DNA from: Lachnospiraceae bacterium
GTDB taxonomy: Bacteria; Bacillota; Clostridia; Lachnospirales; Lachnospiraceae
NCBI GenBank assembly: GCA_910575035.1
Contig: CAJTDL010000004.1
Coordinates: forward strand, 222,902 to 286,901
DNA: 64,000 bases
Direction of reading: 5' to 3'
Positions within the stretch are counted from its first letter, which is position 1, and each line of letters opens with the position of its first letter. Made by a program: the position numbers and the translations under genes. This document shows, in pieces, positions 23,508 through 31,943 of the stretch. A model generated the notes under the pieces. The model did not search any database. It was not told the DNA's origin and saw nothing but the letters and a program-made list of their open reading frames with translations.

Positions 23508-24557
23508 ATGGGTTCAAAGAAAAAATATGGCGCGATTGTATTATGCCTGGTGATTGGGTTTTTGGCGACAAAATCCACAGATTTGCAGGAATCAATATTC
23601 GGCCGTACGGTAATGGGCGGGCCAATGGTTGCCCTGCTGGTTTCCATGGTTATTTGTAATATTATCCCTACACTGGACAAGGATTTTAAGGAAGGGACAA
23701 CTTATTGCAGTAAGCAGTTTTTGAACTGGGGAATCATTTTAACAGGCGGTACGTTGAGTTTTGCTGATATTATGGGGACAGGCGTGAAGGCGCTGCCTTT
23801 GATTCTGTTTAATATCTGCCTGTCATTTGCTGTGGCAATGCTGGTGGGCAGGAAGATTGGGGTTACGAAGAATACTTCTGTGCTGGTAGGCGGCGGTACA
23901 TGCATTTGCGGCGGGACGGCAATTGCTACCCTGAGCCGTATTACCAAGGCAACGGACGCGGAAATCGCATTTGGAATGGCGGCGATTTTCCTGTTTGATA
24001 CGATTTCAGCGTTTTCTTACCCTTATATTGCGCCAGCAATCGGGTTTACGGAGAACCAGTTTGCGTTTGTGGCAGGTACAGCCATTAATGACACTTCCTC
24101 TGTAGCGGGGGCGCAGGCAACGTATCAGGCAATGATTGGGAATCCGGAGTTTAGCGGGGCATTGAATGTGAAATTGGTGCGTACCACCATGCTGATTTTC
24201 GTGGCAATCGTCTGGACAGTGCTGATGGCCCGTGACGCCAAGAAGAATGGCCAGACAGGGAACAATGACAGCGTGCTTGCAGTGGTGAAGAAGACCTTCC
24301 CGATGTTTATCCTGTGGTTTGTGGTAATGGCAGGATTGAATACCTATGGGGTGTTCAGTGATGTGGGAAGCGGGCTTTTGAAAGTTGTAAGTAAGTTTTT
24401 ATTTGCGTCAGCCTTGGCGGGCGTAGGGTTTAAGATCAAGTTTAAGGATGTGTTCTCGAAAGGGCTCAAGCCCATTGCCCTTGGGGGGATTACCTGGGCT
24501 TGTGTGGCGGCGTCTTCTTATATCTTTGCGTTTGTATTTTTGGGGTATATTGGGTGA
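23508..24557 (+). CDS. YeiH/UPF0324 family putative sulfate/sulfite exporter
   Basis: The 349-residue membrane protein has about ten hydrophobic segments. Family signatures include LNWGIILTGGTLSFADI (near 74), GGGTCICGGTAIATLSRI (near 127) and AGTAINDTSSVAGA (near 187). YeiH proteins are predicted sulfate/sulfite exporters and occur next to YeiE-type LysR regulators, as here. It starts 20 bases after the reductase stop and is followed by a terminator, so it closes the three-gene operon. Transport of sulfite out of the cell would complement its reduction. Confidence 0.87.
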   Translation: MGSKKKYGAIVLCLVIGFLATKSTDLQESIFGRTVMGGPMVALLVSMVICNIIPTLDKDFKEGTTYCSKQFLNWGIILTGGTLSFADIMGTGVKALPLILFNICLSFAVAMLVGRKIGVTKNTSVLVGGGTCICGGTAIATLSRITKATDAEIAFGMAAIFLFDTISAFSYPYIAPAIGFTENQFAFVAGTAINDTSSVAGAQATYQAMIGNPEFSGALNVKLVRTTMLIFVAIVWTVLMARDAKKNGQTGNNDSVLAVVKKTFPMFILWFVVMAGLNTYGVFSDVGSGLLKVVSKFLFASALAGVGFKIKFKDVFSKGLKPIALGGITWACVAASSYIFAFVFLGYIG

Positions 24558-24623
24558 GGGAATTGAAAGTGTGAGAGAAATATGGTATGATGTGCCAAGG
24601 GAAGAATGGTGCGTCAGGTAGGA

Positions 24624-24655
24624 GAAGGGGCTGCAGGAATGCAGCTCCTTCTTTC
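24624..24655 (+). terminator. Terminator after the YeiH gene
   Basis: GAAGGGGCTGCA and TGCAGCTCCTTC form a 12-bp stem (one G-T pair) with loop GGAA, followed by TTTC. It separates the sulfite operon from hemA. Confidence 0.7.
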
Positions 24656-24798
24656 GTAGGCAGGCTGCCAAGGGAGATTGCCCATCCTGGGCATCAGGTA
24701 TTGGCAGCGGAAGTTTAAAAAGCATATTGCTTTGATATGGAACCACGGGGTAATAAGAGGTAGATGGAAGCGGGGATTGGAAGAAAGGAGAGGGTTGG

Positions 24799-26142
24799 AT
24801 GCAGTTTGGATTTTTGGGGGTGAACTTTAAAAAAGCGCCGTTGGATATTCGGGATAAGGTTAGCTTTACGGATGGGAAGAAGCTGGAGTTTCTTCAGAAG
24901 GCGGCTGCGGTGGGAGCGGAGCAGTGCCTGGTGCTTTCTACCTGTAACCGGAGTGAGGTTTACTACCTTTATGGGGGAGAGGAGCCTGGAAAGGCAGGGG
25001 GGGAAGGGACTGTACAGGCAGGAGATAAGGATGGTGGACCGGCAGGGGATAAGGGAAGAAGTCAGGCAGGGGAATTGGAAAAAAAGAGGGTGCAGGAAAG
25101 TATAGGCAGGGAAATGAGGGAGGTCTATAAGGGAATGTTTCCAGAAGTGGCATTGGAAGGGTATTTGATGGAATTGGAGGGGGAGGAGGCCATGGCCTAT
25201 CTGTTCCGCATTGCGGCTGGGCTGGAGTCTCTGGTGCTGGGGGAGGATCAGATTTTGGGGCAGGTGAGGGAAGCGTTGGATGATTCCAGGATGATGGGAT
25301 ATAGCGGGAAGGAATTAAATAAGATTGTACGGGATGCGGTTACCTGCGCTAAGAGGATTAAGACAGAAATAAAGATTAGTGAGAGGCCATTGTCTGTCAG
25401 TTATATTGGGATTTGCAGGTTAGGGGAGGCCTGTGGGATTGCTGGGAAGAAGATCTTAGTGATTGGAAGCGGAAAGACAGCGGCATTGGCGCTGCGGTAT
25501 GTATATGAGTATCCAGGGGTACAGGCAATGGCCTGCAGCAGGAATTATGCCCATGCAAGAAGGCTGCGGGAGGAATTTTCAGCATTGGAGGTGATTTCTT
25601 ATGAGGAATGGCGCCAGCGGATTGGGGAATGTGATATTGTGATCAGTGCCACGGCTTCGCCGCATTTGGTGGTAAAGAGGGAAGATTTTTGCCCGGTGCG
25701 GCCGGTGGTATTTTTGGATTTGGCAGCGCCGAGAGATATTGATACGGCGTTTGCAGAGCATCCATTGGTGACGTTGATCAATCTGGATACGCTGCAGGCG
25801 ATTGCAGAGGAAAACCAGAAGGAGCGGGAGCATCTGGTGGAAGAGGGCAGGAGGATGGTGGAAAGGGAAGTGAAGGAAACGGTGGAATGGTTCCATCAGA
25901 GCCGGATGGATGCCACGATAGAATCTTTGCAGCAGCGGTGCAGCACGATTGTGAGTGACAGCTGTGCATATCTTAACCGGAAGATAGAGTTTAGCGCAAG
26001 AGAACAGAAGCTGGTGAAGAAGGTACTGAATGCTTCACTGCAGAGGCTTTTACGGGAGCCAATCCAGGAGATGAAGCGGCTGGACACAGAGGAGGAGCAG
26101 GAAGAATATAAAAGGCTGGTGAAACAGCTTTTTCAAATATAA
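24799..26142 (+). CDS. hemA: Glutamyl-tRNA reductase with low-complexity insertion
   Basis: The 447-residue enzyme reduces glutamyl-tRNA to glutamate-1-semialdehyde, the first step of tetrapyrrole synthesis. The catalytic Cys49 is in LSTCNRSEVYY; LESLVLGEDQILGQVREALD marks the catalytic domain end, VIGSGKTAALALRYV the NADPH domain (near 218) and the C-terminal dimer helix follows. Residues about 58-100 are an extra Gly/Lys/Glu-rich stretch (EEPGKAGGEGTVQAGDK and on) not found in typical HemA, encoded by imperfect repeats of GGCAGGGGATAAGG. The insertion lies in a loop between the catalytic Cys and the next helix, so function is probably kept. SD AAAGGAG lies 8 bases before the ATG. Confidence 0.93.
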   Translation: MQFGFLGVNFKKAPLDIRDKVSFTDGKKLEFLQKAAAVGAEQCLVLSTCNRSEVYYLYGGEEPGKAGGEGTVQAGDKDGGPAGDKGRSQAGELEKKRVQESIGREMREVYKGMFPEVALEGYLMELEGEEAMAYLFRIAAGLESLVLGEDQILGQVREALDDSRMMGYSGKELNKIVRDAVTCAKRIKTEIKISERPLSVSYIGICRLGEACGIAGKKILVIGSGKTAALALRYVYEYPGVQAMACSRNYAHARRLREEFSALEVISYEEWRQRIGECDIVISATASPHLVVKREDFCPVRPVVFLDLAAPRDIDTAFAEHPLVTLINLDTLQAIAEENQKEREHLVEEGRRMVEREVKETVEWFHQSRMDATIESLQQRCSTIVSDSCAYLNRKIEFSAREQKLVKKVLNASLQRLLREPIQEMKRLDTEEEQEEYKRLVKQLFQI

Positions 26143-26227
26143 AAGGACAATGTATAAAAGAAACATCTATAAAAGGAAAATATTATTAAAGGAACATATA
26201 TAAAAGGAACATATATAAAAGGAATAT
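26138..26227. repeat. Six 15-bp tandem repeats in the hemA-hemC gap
   Basis: Six consecutive 15-base units with consensus TATAAAAGGAACATA run from the last two codons of hemA to 26227 (the last units shift register by one base, reading ATATAAAAGGAACAT). Every unit has the purine block AAAGGA or AAAGAA. The array is exactly 90 bases. Confidence 0.85.
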
Positions 26228-26313
26228 TTGCGCAGGCATAAAAGCTGGGGGTTTTAAGCTTTCTGTGGCAGAGTTCTGGCATGGAAGAAAATGGGATTGG
26301 AAAGGATGGGAAA

Positions 26314-28704
26314 ATGAGGTATAGGATTGGGACAAGGGGATCGAAGCTTGCGCTTACACAGGCGAAAGGGGTTTGTGAAAGGCTAACAGAGGCGTATCCA
26401 GAGGATGAATTTGAAATCCAGGTTGTGAGGACCAAGGGGGATGTGGTATTGGATAAGCCCCTTCATGAAATGGGGGAGAGAGGGGTGTTTGTGAAAGAAA
26501 TTGAGGAGAAGATTTTGTCTGGGGAAATACAGATAGGGGTGCATAGTATGAAGGATATGCCGGCATTTCCAGCGCAGGGGCTTCTTTTTGCGAAGCCGTG
26601 GAAGCGGGAGGATCCAAGGGATGTGCTGGTCTTGCGTGAGAAGAAATCCCTGGATGGGCTGAGGGAAGGGGCGGTAGTTGGCACTGGCAGCAGGCGCAGG
26701 GAGTTTCAGCTAAAGCGGCTCAGGCCGGATCTCAAGGTGGTGGGCATTCGGGGGAATGTGGATACTAGGCTGCGGAAAATGGAGGAAGATGGGCTGGATG
26801 GGATTCTGTTGGCTGCGGCAGGGCTGCACCGGCTGGGGATGGAGGATAAGATTACCCAGTACCTGGAGGTGGAGGAAATGATCCCAGCACCGGCTCAGGG
26901 GATTCTGGCATTGGAAATACGGGAAGGGGAGGAAAGGCTTTTGGAGATGCTGGATGCTTTGAGCGATGCAGATACGGCTGTGGCGGCAGAGGCAGAGCGG
27001 GGGTTTTTGCAGCAGATGGGGGGAAGCTGCCACATTCCTGTGGGAGCAGCCTGCCAGAAGGTGCCTGGCGGTGCCTGGAAAATGGACGTGATGTTTGGGA
27101 ATGAGACAGGAAGCCAGCAGGCTTATGGGACGGTACAGGGAAAAGATGGGAAAGAATTGGCAGATAAGGCGGCGGATTTGATACGGCAGAAGATGGGGCT
27201 GGCTGCGCAGCCCCCAGGGGAGCAAGGGCAAGAGGGGCAGCCGGGAACTGTCTGTCTGGTTGGGGCAGGTCCGGGAGATCCGGGGCTTCTTACAATCAAG
27301 GGGCAGCAGGCAATTCAGGCGGCAGATTGCATTATTTATGACAGGCTTGCTTCGCCGAAGCTTTTGGAGGAGGCAAAAGATGGGTGTGAAATGATTTATG
27401 TAGGGAAGGCCAGCCATAACCACACCATGAGGCAGGAAGATATCAACTGCCTTTTGGTAAAAAAGAGCATGGAGTATCAAAAGGTGGTACGTTTAAAGGG
27501 CGGAGACGCCTATGTATTTGGGCGGGGCGGGGAGGAAGCTTTGTTCCTGCGGGAGCATGGCGTGCCTTTTGAAGTGGTTCCAGGCGTTAGCTCCTGTATG
27601 GCAGGGTTGGCTTATGCAGGGATTCCCATTACGCACCGGGGAACTGCTTTCGGCTTCCATGTGGTGACTGCCCATAGCAAAAATGACGGGCTTGCAGAAA
27701 TTGATTTCCAGGCGATGGCAAGGGGAGGGGAGACTTGTGTATTTTTAATGGGGTTAAGTAAAGTAAGGGAAATAGCGGACAGGCTGCAGGAGGCGGGGAT
27801 GCCAGGAAGTATGGAGGCGGCTGTTATTTCCAATGCCACTACGCCGGGGCAGAAGGCCTGCGTTTCGGATTTAGCCCACATTGCACAGGAGGTGGAGCGT
27901 GCCAAGCTGTTTTCCCCGGCGATGATTGTGGTGGGCAAAGTGGTTTCCCTGCGGGAGCAGCTGGATTTCTTTGAAAGACGCCCGCTGTTTGGGAGGCAGT
28001 ATTTGGTTCCTAAGATTGGCCCAAAATCCACCAGGCTCCGAGGGCTTTTGGAAGAGCAGGGTGCTGCTGTGGATGAGGTTCAGGTAGGGGAAATTGTAAA
28101 AATTGCAAGAACATTTACCACAGAGCAGCTCAAAGGCGTAGATTGGATGGTCTTTACCAGCCAGAATGGCGTGGATTCGTTTTTTGAGAGCCTTGAAAAG
28201 AGCGGTTTGGATCTGCGCAGCCTTGCAGGATGTAAGATGGCGGTAATTGGAAGCAAGACAGCAGAAGCCTTAAAGCAAAAAGGCATATATGCGGATCTGG
28301 TTCCGCAGGGATTTCACAGTGATGCATTGGCACAGGCATTAAAGAGCCAATGTAAGGGAAAGGAAAAAGTCTGGTATTTAAAAGCCAGGAATGCAGACAG
28401 CCGTTTAAAGGAAGCCTTGGAGGGGCAGTGTGAATTTGAGGAGATTTCTGTGTATGAGAACCGCGGCCGTTGTGCGGAGGCAAACAGCATACGCCCTATA
28501 GAAGAGTACGACGGGATCCTGTTTACCTGCGCCTCTTCTGCAGGCCGTCTGATAGACGCTATGGGAAAAGGATGGAAACCCAAACAAGTATACAGCATTG
28601 GGCCTAAGACTACAGCCTTTTTAAAGGCAAATGGCGTGGCAGGCATTCTTGAGGCGCAGCAGTCCACTTACAAAGGGCTTCTTGAATGTGTCTTGGAATC
28701 ATAA
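26314..28704 (+). CDS. hemC-cobA-hemD: Trifunctional HemC-CobA-HemD: hydroxymethylbilane synthase / uroporphyrinogen-III methyltransferase / uroporphyrinogen-III synthase
   Basis: This 796-residue fusion has three parts. Residues 1-295 are porphobilinogen deaminase (GTRGSKLALTQA, GTGSRRREFQLKRLRPDL, dipyrromethane Cys239 in GGSCHIPVGA). Residues about 313-555 are S-adenosylmethionine uroporphyrinogen-III methyltransferase (LVGAGPGDPGLLTIKG, VRLKGGDAYVFGRGGEEA, GIPITHRG). Residues about 560-795 are uroporphyrinogen-III synthase (VFTSQNGVDSFF, FTCASSAGRLID). It takes porphobilinogen to precorrin-2. The start at 26314 has AAAGGA 8 bases upstream; the ATG at 26281 has no such site. The precorrin-2 dehydrogenase/ferrochelatase, hemB and hemL are not seen here. 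It likely serves the siroheme reductase upstream. Confidence 0.93.
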   Translation: MRYRIGTRGSKLALTQAKGVCERLTEAYPEDEFEIQVVRTKGDVVLDKPLHEMGERGVFVKEIEEKILSGEIQIGVHSMKDMPAFPAQGLLFAKPWKREDPRDVLVLREKKSLDGLREGAVVGTGSRRREFQLKRLRPDLKVVGIRGNVDTRLRKMEEDGLDGILLAAAGLHRLGMEDKITQYLEVEEMIPAPAQGILALEIREGEERLLEMLDALSDADTAVAAEAERGFLQQMGGSCHIPVGAACQKVPGGAWKMDVMFGNETGSQQAYGTVQGKDGKELADKAADLIRQKMGLAAQPPGEQGQEGQPGTVCLVGAGPGDPGLLTIKGQQAIQAADCIIYDRLASPKLLEEAKDGCEMIYVGKASHNHTMRQEDINCLLVKKSMEYQKVVRLKGGDAYVFGRGGEEALFLREHGVPFEVVPGVSSCMAGLAYAGIPITHRGTAFGFHVVTAHSKNDGLAEIDFQAMARGGETCVFLMGLSKVREIADRLQEAGMPGSMEAAVISNATTPGQKACVSDLAHIAQEVERAKLFSPAMIVVGKVVSLREQLDFFERRPLFGRQYLVPKIGPKSTRLRGLLEEQGAAVDEVQVGEIVKIARTFTTEQLKGVDWMVFTSQNGVDSFFESLEKSGLDLRSLAGCKMAVIGSKTAEALKQKGIYADLVPQGFHSDALAQALKSQCKGKEKVWYLKARNADSRLKEALEGQCEFEEISVYENRGRCAEANSIRPIEEYDGILFTCASSAGRLIDAMGKGWKPKQVYSIGPKTTAFLKANGVAGILEAQQSTYKGLLECVLES

Positions 28705-28776
28705 GCCTTTGTGCCTTTCGCCGGCCAATGCCAGTGGATCTGGATGCCAGGACAGATGCATAAAGAGATAAAATTT

Positions 28777-28815
28777 CCCGCAGCCCTGCCTGGTGAAGGG
28801 CTGCGGGGATTTTAT
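28777..28815. terminator. Bidirectional terminator between hemC-D and the ABC permease
   Basis: CCCGCAGCCCT (28777-28787) and AGGGCTGCGGG (28797-28807) form a perfect 11-bp stem. GATTTTATT follows on the plus strand and AAATTTTAT on the minus strand, so it can serve both convergent transcripts. Confidence 0.88.
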
Positions 28816-28825
28816 TAAAATGGCG

Positions 28826-29452
28826 TTATATATCTTTTCTGCAAATCTTAGACGGGCATAAACACCATGAAATAGCATAAAAGATTATGCTGATTACAGC
28901 AAGTACGCCGATTACCATACTTATATGGTCTTGAAGCTTTATATATTGGTTCAATATCAATACTGTACCGACAATGATTCCGGATGTAACCATGTAGGAT
29001 AAGATGGTTCCCACCATACTTTTTTCTTCATCGAACCAAAAGGAACAAGGGATACTGATACTTCCCGGAAGCATGGATACAATAACTGCTAAATTAGAAT
29101 ACATAAGTAATGGCGCGGCATCAAAGTTATTTTGAAGCAAAGCGCATATGGTACTGATGGCAGCGCCGATCACTAATCCTGCAAGGGAAAGCAAAAAATA
29201 CATGACATATTTGCTGGATACAATCTGTTTCCTTGGAACCGGAAGCGTAACAGAAAACTTATCCCATTGAGATGATTTGTCAGTTTGGATTGTAACGGCT
29301 GACTGAAAGCTCAAAGTCACAGTAAAGATAACAATCAGCACCCACGGGGAAATTACAAACGCCATGCCTGTTCCGATAAAAATAAAAGTAAGCAGCAAGA
29401 TAAACAGCCCAGAACGTATAATATATAAATCTTTCAGTAATAATCCTTTCAT
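28826..29452 (-). CDS. ABC-2 type transporter permease
   Basis: The 208-residue protein has six hydrophobic segments (LFILLLTFIFIGTGMAF, VLIVIFTVTLSFQSAV, MYFLLSLAGLVIGAAIST and so on) and the ABC-2 permease opening MKGLLLKDLYIIRSGLF. It overlaps the ATP-binding subunit gene by 4 bases (ATGA), so the two are translationally coupled. With the YtrA-type regulator this is a small exporter of the kind linked to cell-wall antibiotic response in Firmicutes. Substrate unknown. Confidence 0.83.
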   Translation of the reverse strand: MKGLLLKDLYIIRSGLFILLLTFIFIGTGMAFVISPWVLIVIFTVTLSFQSAVTIQTDKSSQWDKFSVTLPVPRKQIVSSKYVMYFLLSLAGLVIGAAISTICALLQNNFDAAPLLMYSNLAVIVSMLPGSISIPCSFWFDEEKSMVGTILSYMVTSGIIVGTVLILNQYIKLQDHISMVIGVLAVISIIFYAISWCLCPSKICRKDI

Positions 29453-30306
29453 TTCATTTCCCCCTTTACATACATAAGCATAATTTCATCTATACTTGCA
29501 GGCACAATGAGGGCCTCTGGGTATTTTTTCTGGGCGGACTGCCTGTCACCTACCAGTATCTGCCATTCATAATCCTGCTTCCTGTAAGCGATGATTTCCT
29601 CTTTGCCTATCCCGTCAAACAGGCGGGCGCCACATTTAATTATGCCATAGTTTTCCAGCAGTTCGTCTTTTGGCTTTGAAAATACGATTTTCCCATTGTG
29701 GATAAATACAATATAATCAGCCACTTTTTCTAAATCGCTTGTGATATGTGAAGATACCAGTACAGAGTTTTCTTCGTCCTGGATAAAATCCAAAAACATA
29801 TCCAGTATTTCATCTCTCATAATGGGATCTAATCCGCTTGTGGCTTCATCAAGTATCAGCAGCTTTGCGCCATGGGAAAAAGCAACAGAGATTGCATATT
29901 TCATTTTCATGCCCTTAGAGAAATTTTTGATTTTCTTGTCTAATGGAAGGTTGAATTTATTTAGCAGTTCTTTGTACATTCCCTTATTCCAAGAACGGTA
30001 TATATTTTCAAAAACTTTTCCAAGCTGCTTTGGCGTAAGCATAACAGGATAATTATTACCATCAAATACTACTCCAATGTTTTCTTTGCATACGGCGTCA
30101 ATATCCGTTTTGCCTAACATAGTGACTGTCCCGCTGTCTTTGCTTATAAGCCCTAAGATTGCATGGATTGCCGTGCTTTTCCCAGCCCCGTTTTCGCCAA
30201 TCAGGCCAACGATGCTTCCTTGCGGGACTTGAAAGGAAATATTGTCAAGGGTAAAATCCTTATATTGCTTTGATACATTTTTCAGTTCCAATGCTGCATT
30301 TTCCAT
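29449..30306 (-). CDS. ABC transporter ATP-binding protein
   Basis: This 285-residue ATPase has Walker A GENGAGKST (about 39-47), Q-loop region, signature FSKGMKMKYAIS (a variant of LSGGQ), Walker B LLILDEATSGLDP and switch His in VLVSSHIT. The C-terminal 80 residues are an extension typical of drug or lantibiotic exporters. I start at the ATG at 30306, 9 bases after GAGGAGG, rather than 6 codons earlier. The SD lies inside the last codons of the GntR gene, which ends 4 bases before. Confidence 0.9.
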   Translation of the reverse strand: MENAALELKNVSKQYKDFTLDNISFQVPQGSIVGLIGENGAGKSTAIHAILGLISKDSGTVTMLGKTDIDAVCKENIGVVFDGNNYPVMLTPKQLGKVFENIYRSWNKGMYKELLNKFNLPLDKKIKNFSKGMKMKYAISVAFSHGAKLLILDEATSGLDPIMRDEILDMFLDFIQDEENSVLVSSHITSDLEKVADYIVFIHNGKIVFSKPKDELLENYGIIKCGARLFDGIGKEEIIAYRKQDYEWQILVGDRQSAQKKYPEALIVPASIDEIMLMYVKGEMK

Positions 30307-30310
30307 CCGC

Positions 30311-30685
30311 TTATTCCTCCTCATATAATAATGTTAATAGGGATTGTAGTTTATCCAGTTTTATGCCGCTGGATTTCGCTATTTCAATGGCTTCTGTAAA
30401 ATGATTTTCAATCTTTTTTTGCTGTTCTTCTAAATAAAAGTCCTGATTTTGGGCAGATACAAAACACCCTTTTCCCGCTGTAGTTTCAATAAAACCATCT
30501 GCCTGCAGCGTATCATAAGCCTTTTGTACAGTTAAAACACTGATATGCAGGGATTTTGCCAGCCCTCTGATTGATGGCAGGGCATCGCCTGCTTTTAATT
30601 CCCCGCTCATAACCATGGATTTAATTTGAGAAGAAATCTGTCCATAAATAGGTATGCTGGCATGATTATTTATGAAAATTTCCAC
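30311..30685 (-). CDS. YtrA-subfamily GntR regulator
   Basis: The 124-residue protein has a GntR winged helix (about 8-75: PIYGQISSQIKSMVMSGELK, ALPSIRGLAKSLHISVLTVQ, KGCFVSA) with only a short helical tail, the YtrA form. These repress their own ABC operon. A perfect 16-bp inverted repeat (30700-30742) overlies its promoter and is the probable binding site. First gene of a three-gene operon with the ATPase and permease. Confidence 0.9.
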   Translation of the reverse strand: MEIFINNHASIPIYGQISSQIKSMVMSGELKAGDALPSIRGLAKSLHISVLTVQKAYDTLQADGFIETTAGKGCFVSAQNQDFYLEEQQKKIENHFTEAIEIAKSSGIKLDKLQSLLTLLYEEE

Positions 30686-30699
30686 TTAAACACCACCTT

Positions 30700-30742
30700 A
30701 TGTATTATACTGTATTACTTGTATATATACAGTATAATACAT
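30700..30742. promoter_or_regulatory. YtrA-type operator
   Basis: ATGTATTATACTGTAT (30700-30715) is repeated as its perfect reverse complement at 30727-30742 with an 11-base spacer. It covers the -10 region of the gntR promoter. Confidence 0.75.
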
Positions 30743-30759
30743 ATATGCACGGTTGTCAA
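30731..30759 (-). promoter_or_regulatory. Promoter of the YtrA-type ABC operon
   Basis: On the minus strand, -35 TTGACA (30754-30759), 17-base spacer, -10 TATACT (30731-30736), the latter inside the operator. Confidence 0.82.
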
Positions 30760-30867
30760 TATAGAAAAGCTAAAATAACGAATACGCATTGGGGGATAAA
30801 AATGGAAAAATCTGAATCGATATGCTGCCCCATCTTCCTTCATACGGAAGATTCTAAGCAAAGCGAA

Positions 30868-30908
30868 CGCCCACCATAGAAAAACAGCGTATGGTGGGCG
30901 GTATTGTT
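30868..30908. terminator. Strong hairpin between the LUD gene and the ABC operon
   Basis: CGCCCACCATA (30868-30878) and TATGGTGGGCG (30890-30900) form a perfect 11-bp stem. It lies about 80 bases beyond the stop of the LUD gene (minus strand) and could end that transcript, although the T-run on either side is poor. Confidence 0.6.
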
Positions 30909-30980
30909 ATGCCTGAAAAGATTTAAAGGACGCTTTCCAGATATGTTTTAAAGCCTGGATGGAATATTATGTTTTTTGCA

Positions 30981-31619
30981 TCAATAACCCAGAGGTTCCC
31001 CAATTAAAATAACCTTTATGCGGTTTGCGGGCGCGCTTCTGCGCGTGATTACCGTATGGGAGCAAATGCAGTCCGGGCTCAGGCAGTCAGAACAGACGCC
31101 AGTGGAGGCGCAGGGAGTCTTGCGGTTCAGCCGGTTGGCATTGATTGGGGAAGCCACATTTCGCACGCGGGATATCCCCTCTTCCAAAGAATGGGCTACT
31201 TTATTCATCCCTGCCAGGATAATTATATTTTTAGGCCCATAGACTAAAGCGGCCAAACGGTTTCCCGTTCCATCAATGTTCACCAGTTCCCCCTCTGTGG
31301 TAATGGCGTTGCTGCTCATAAAATAGTAATCGGCGCTCAAGGCCTTGTGGTAAATTTCAGACACTTCTTCCGGCGAGGCCGCTTTGCTGCGGTCTAATAG
31401 GGTAATGTCTTCCCTTTCCGCCAGGGCCTTGCCCATGCCGGCTTCTGACAGGGTCATAGAGCCGCCGAAGGACACCGTGCTTCCAGAGGGTACCATTTCA
31501 GAGGCAAGGGCTACCGCTTCGGCAGGCGTTTTGCAGTAGTGGCATTCAAATTGGCGCTTTTCCAGATTCTTCATAGTGGCGGCTGCAAGGTTTTCATAAT
31601 AAATGTCTATTGGTTTCAT
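30981..31619 (-). CDS. LUD-domain (LutC/YkgG-like) lactate utilisation protein
   Basis: The 212-residue protein has the LUD fold: VPSGSTVSFGGSMTLSEAGM (about 43-62), DYYFMSSNAITTEGELVNID (about 97-116), GPKNIIILAGMNKVAHSLEEG and the Cys cluster CSDCLSPDCICSHTVI near residue 178. Members take part in iron-sulfur lactate oxidation (LutABC), but stand-alone versions like this one are common in Clostridia with no assigned reaction. lutA and lutB are not adjacent, so a link to the lactate operon is not shown. Confidence 0.85.
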   Translation of the reverse strand: MKPIDIYYENLAAATMKNLEKRQFECHYCKTPAEAVALASEMVPSGSTVSFGGSMTLSEAGMGKALAEREDITLLDRSKAASPEEVSEIYHKALSADYYFMSSNAITTEGELVNIDGTGNRLAALVYGPKNIIILAGMNKVAHSLEEGISRVRNVASPINANRLNRKTPCASTGVCSDCLSPDCICSHTVITRRSAPANRIKVILIGEPLGY

Positions 31620-31828
31620 ATGCTTATTCCTTTCTGTCGTGAATTAAAAAATGTTCCATTTTAAGTATCGCCCGTCTGCAAAGCGGCTAGGCCGAAGCTG
31701 GAATTTTTGCTTATGGCAGCAGATCAGCAATCCTTAGCTGCAAATAAGGAAGTTATATTTTTGGGCGCTATAATCAGTATTATAAAAATCCAGATAAATG
31801 TCAATACTTTCGGGAAAATTTTTAAGGC
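31620..31828. other. Intergenic region between divergent LUD and ABC exporter genes
   Basis: AT-rich DNA with no gene. I find no convincing promoter for the LUD gene in it and no operator-like palindrome. Confidence 0.4.
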
Positions 31829-31857
31829 TTCAAAAGTTTGGAAAAATGTGGTATAAT
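31829..31857 (+). promoter_or_regulatory. Promoter of the ABC exporter
   Basis: -35 TTCAAA (31829-31834), 17-base spacer, -10 TATAAT (31852-31857). Confidence 0.5.
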
Positions 31858-31943
31858 CAATAATTAGTTTTGGAAAAAAAGCCATGGGCACCTTTGGTTT
31901 TCTCTGGGATATGCCATGGCAAACCGTAGAAAGAGGGAGCTTT

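Noticed and set aside
26152..26205. 17-codon frame made of the 15-bp repeats (MYKRNIYKRK)
   Set aside because: It is a direct product of the repeat, without ribosome site or conservation evidence.
30802..30880. 25-codon frame (MEKSESICCPIF) after the ABC operon promoter
   Set aside because: It has no clear ribosome site and ends inside the terminator-like stem; probably chance.
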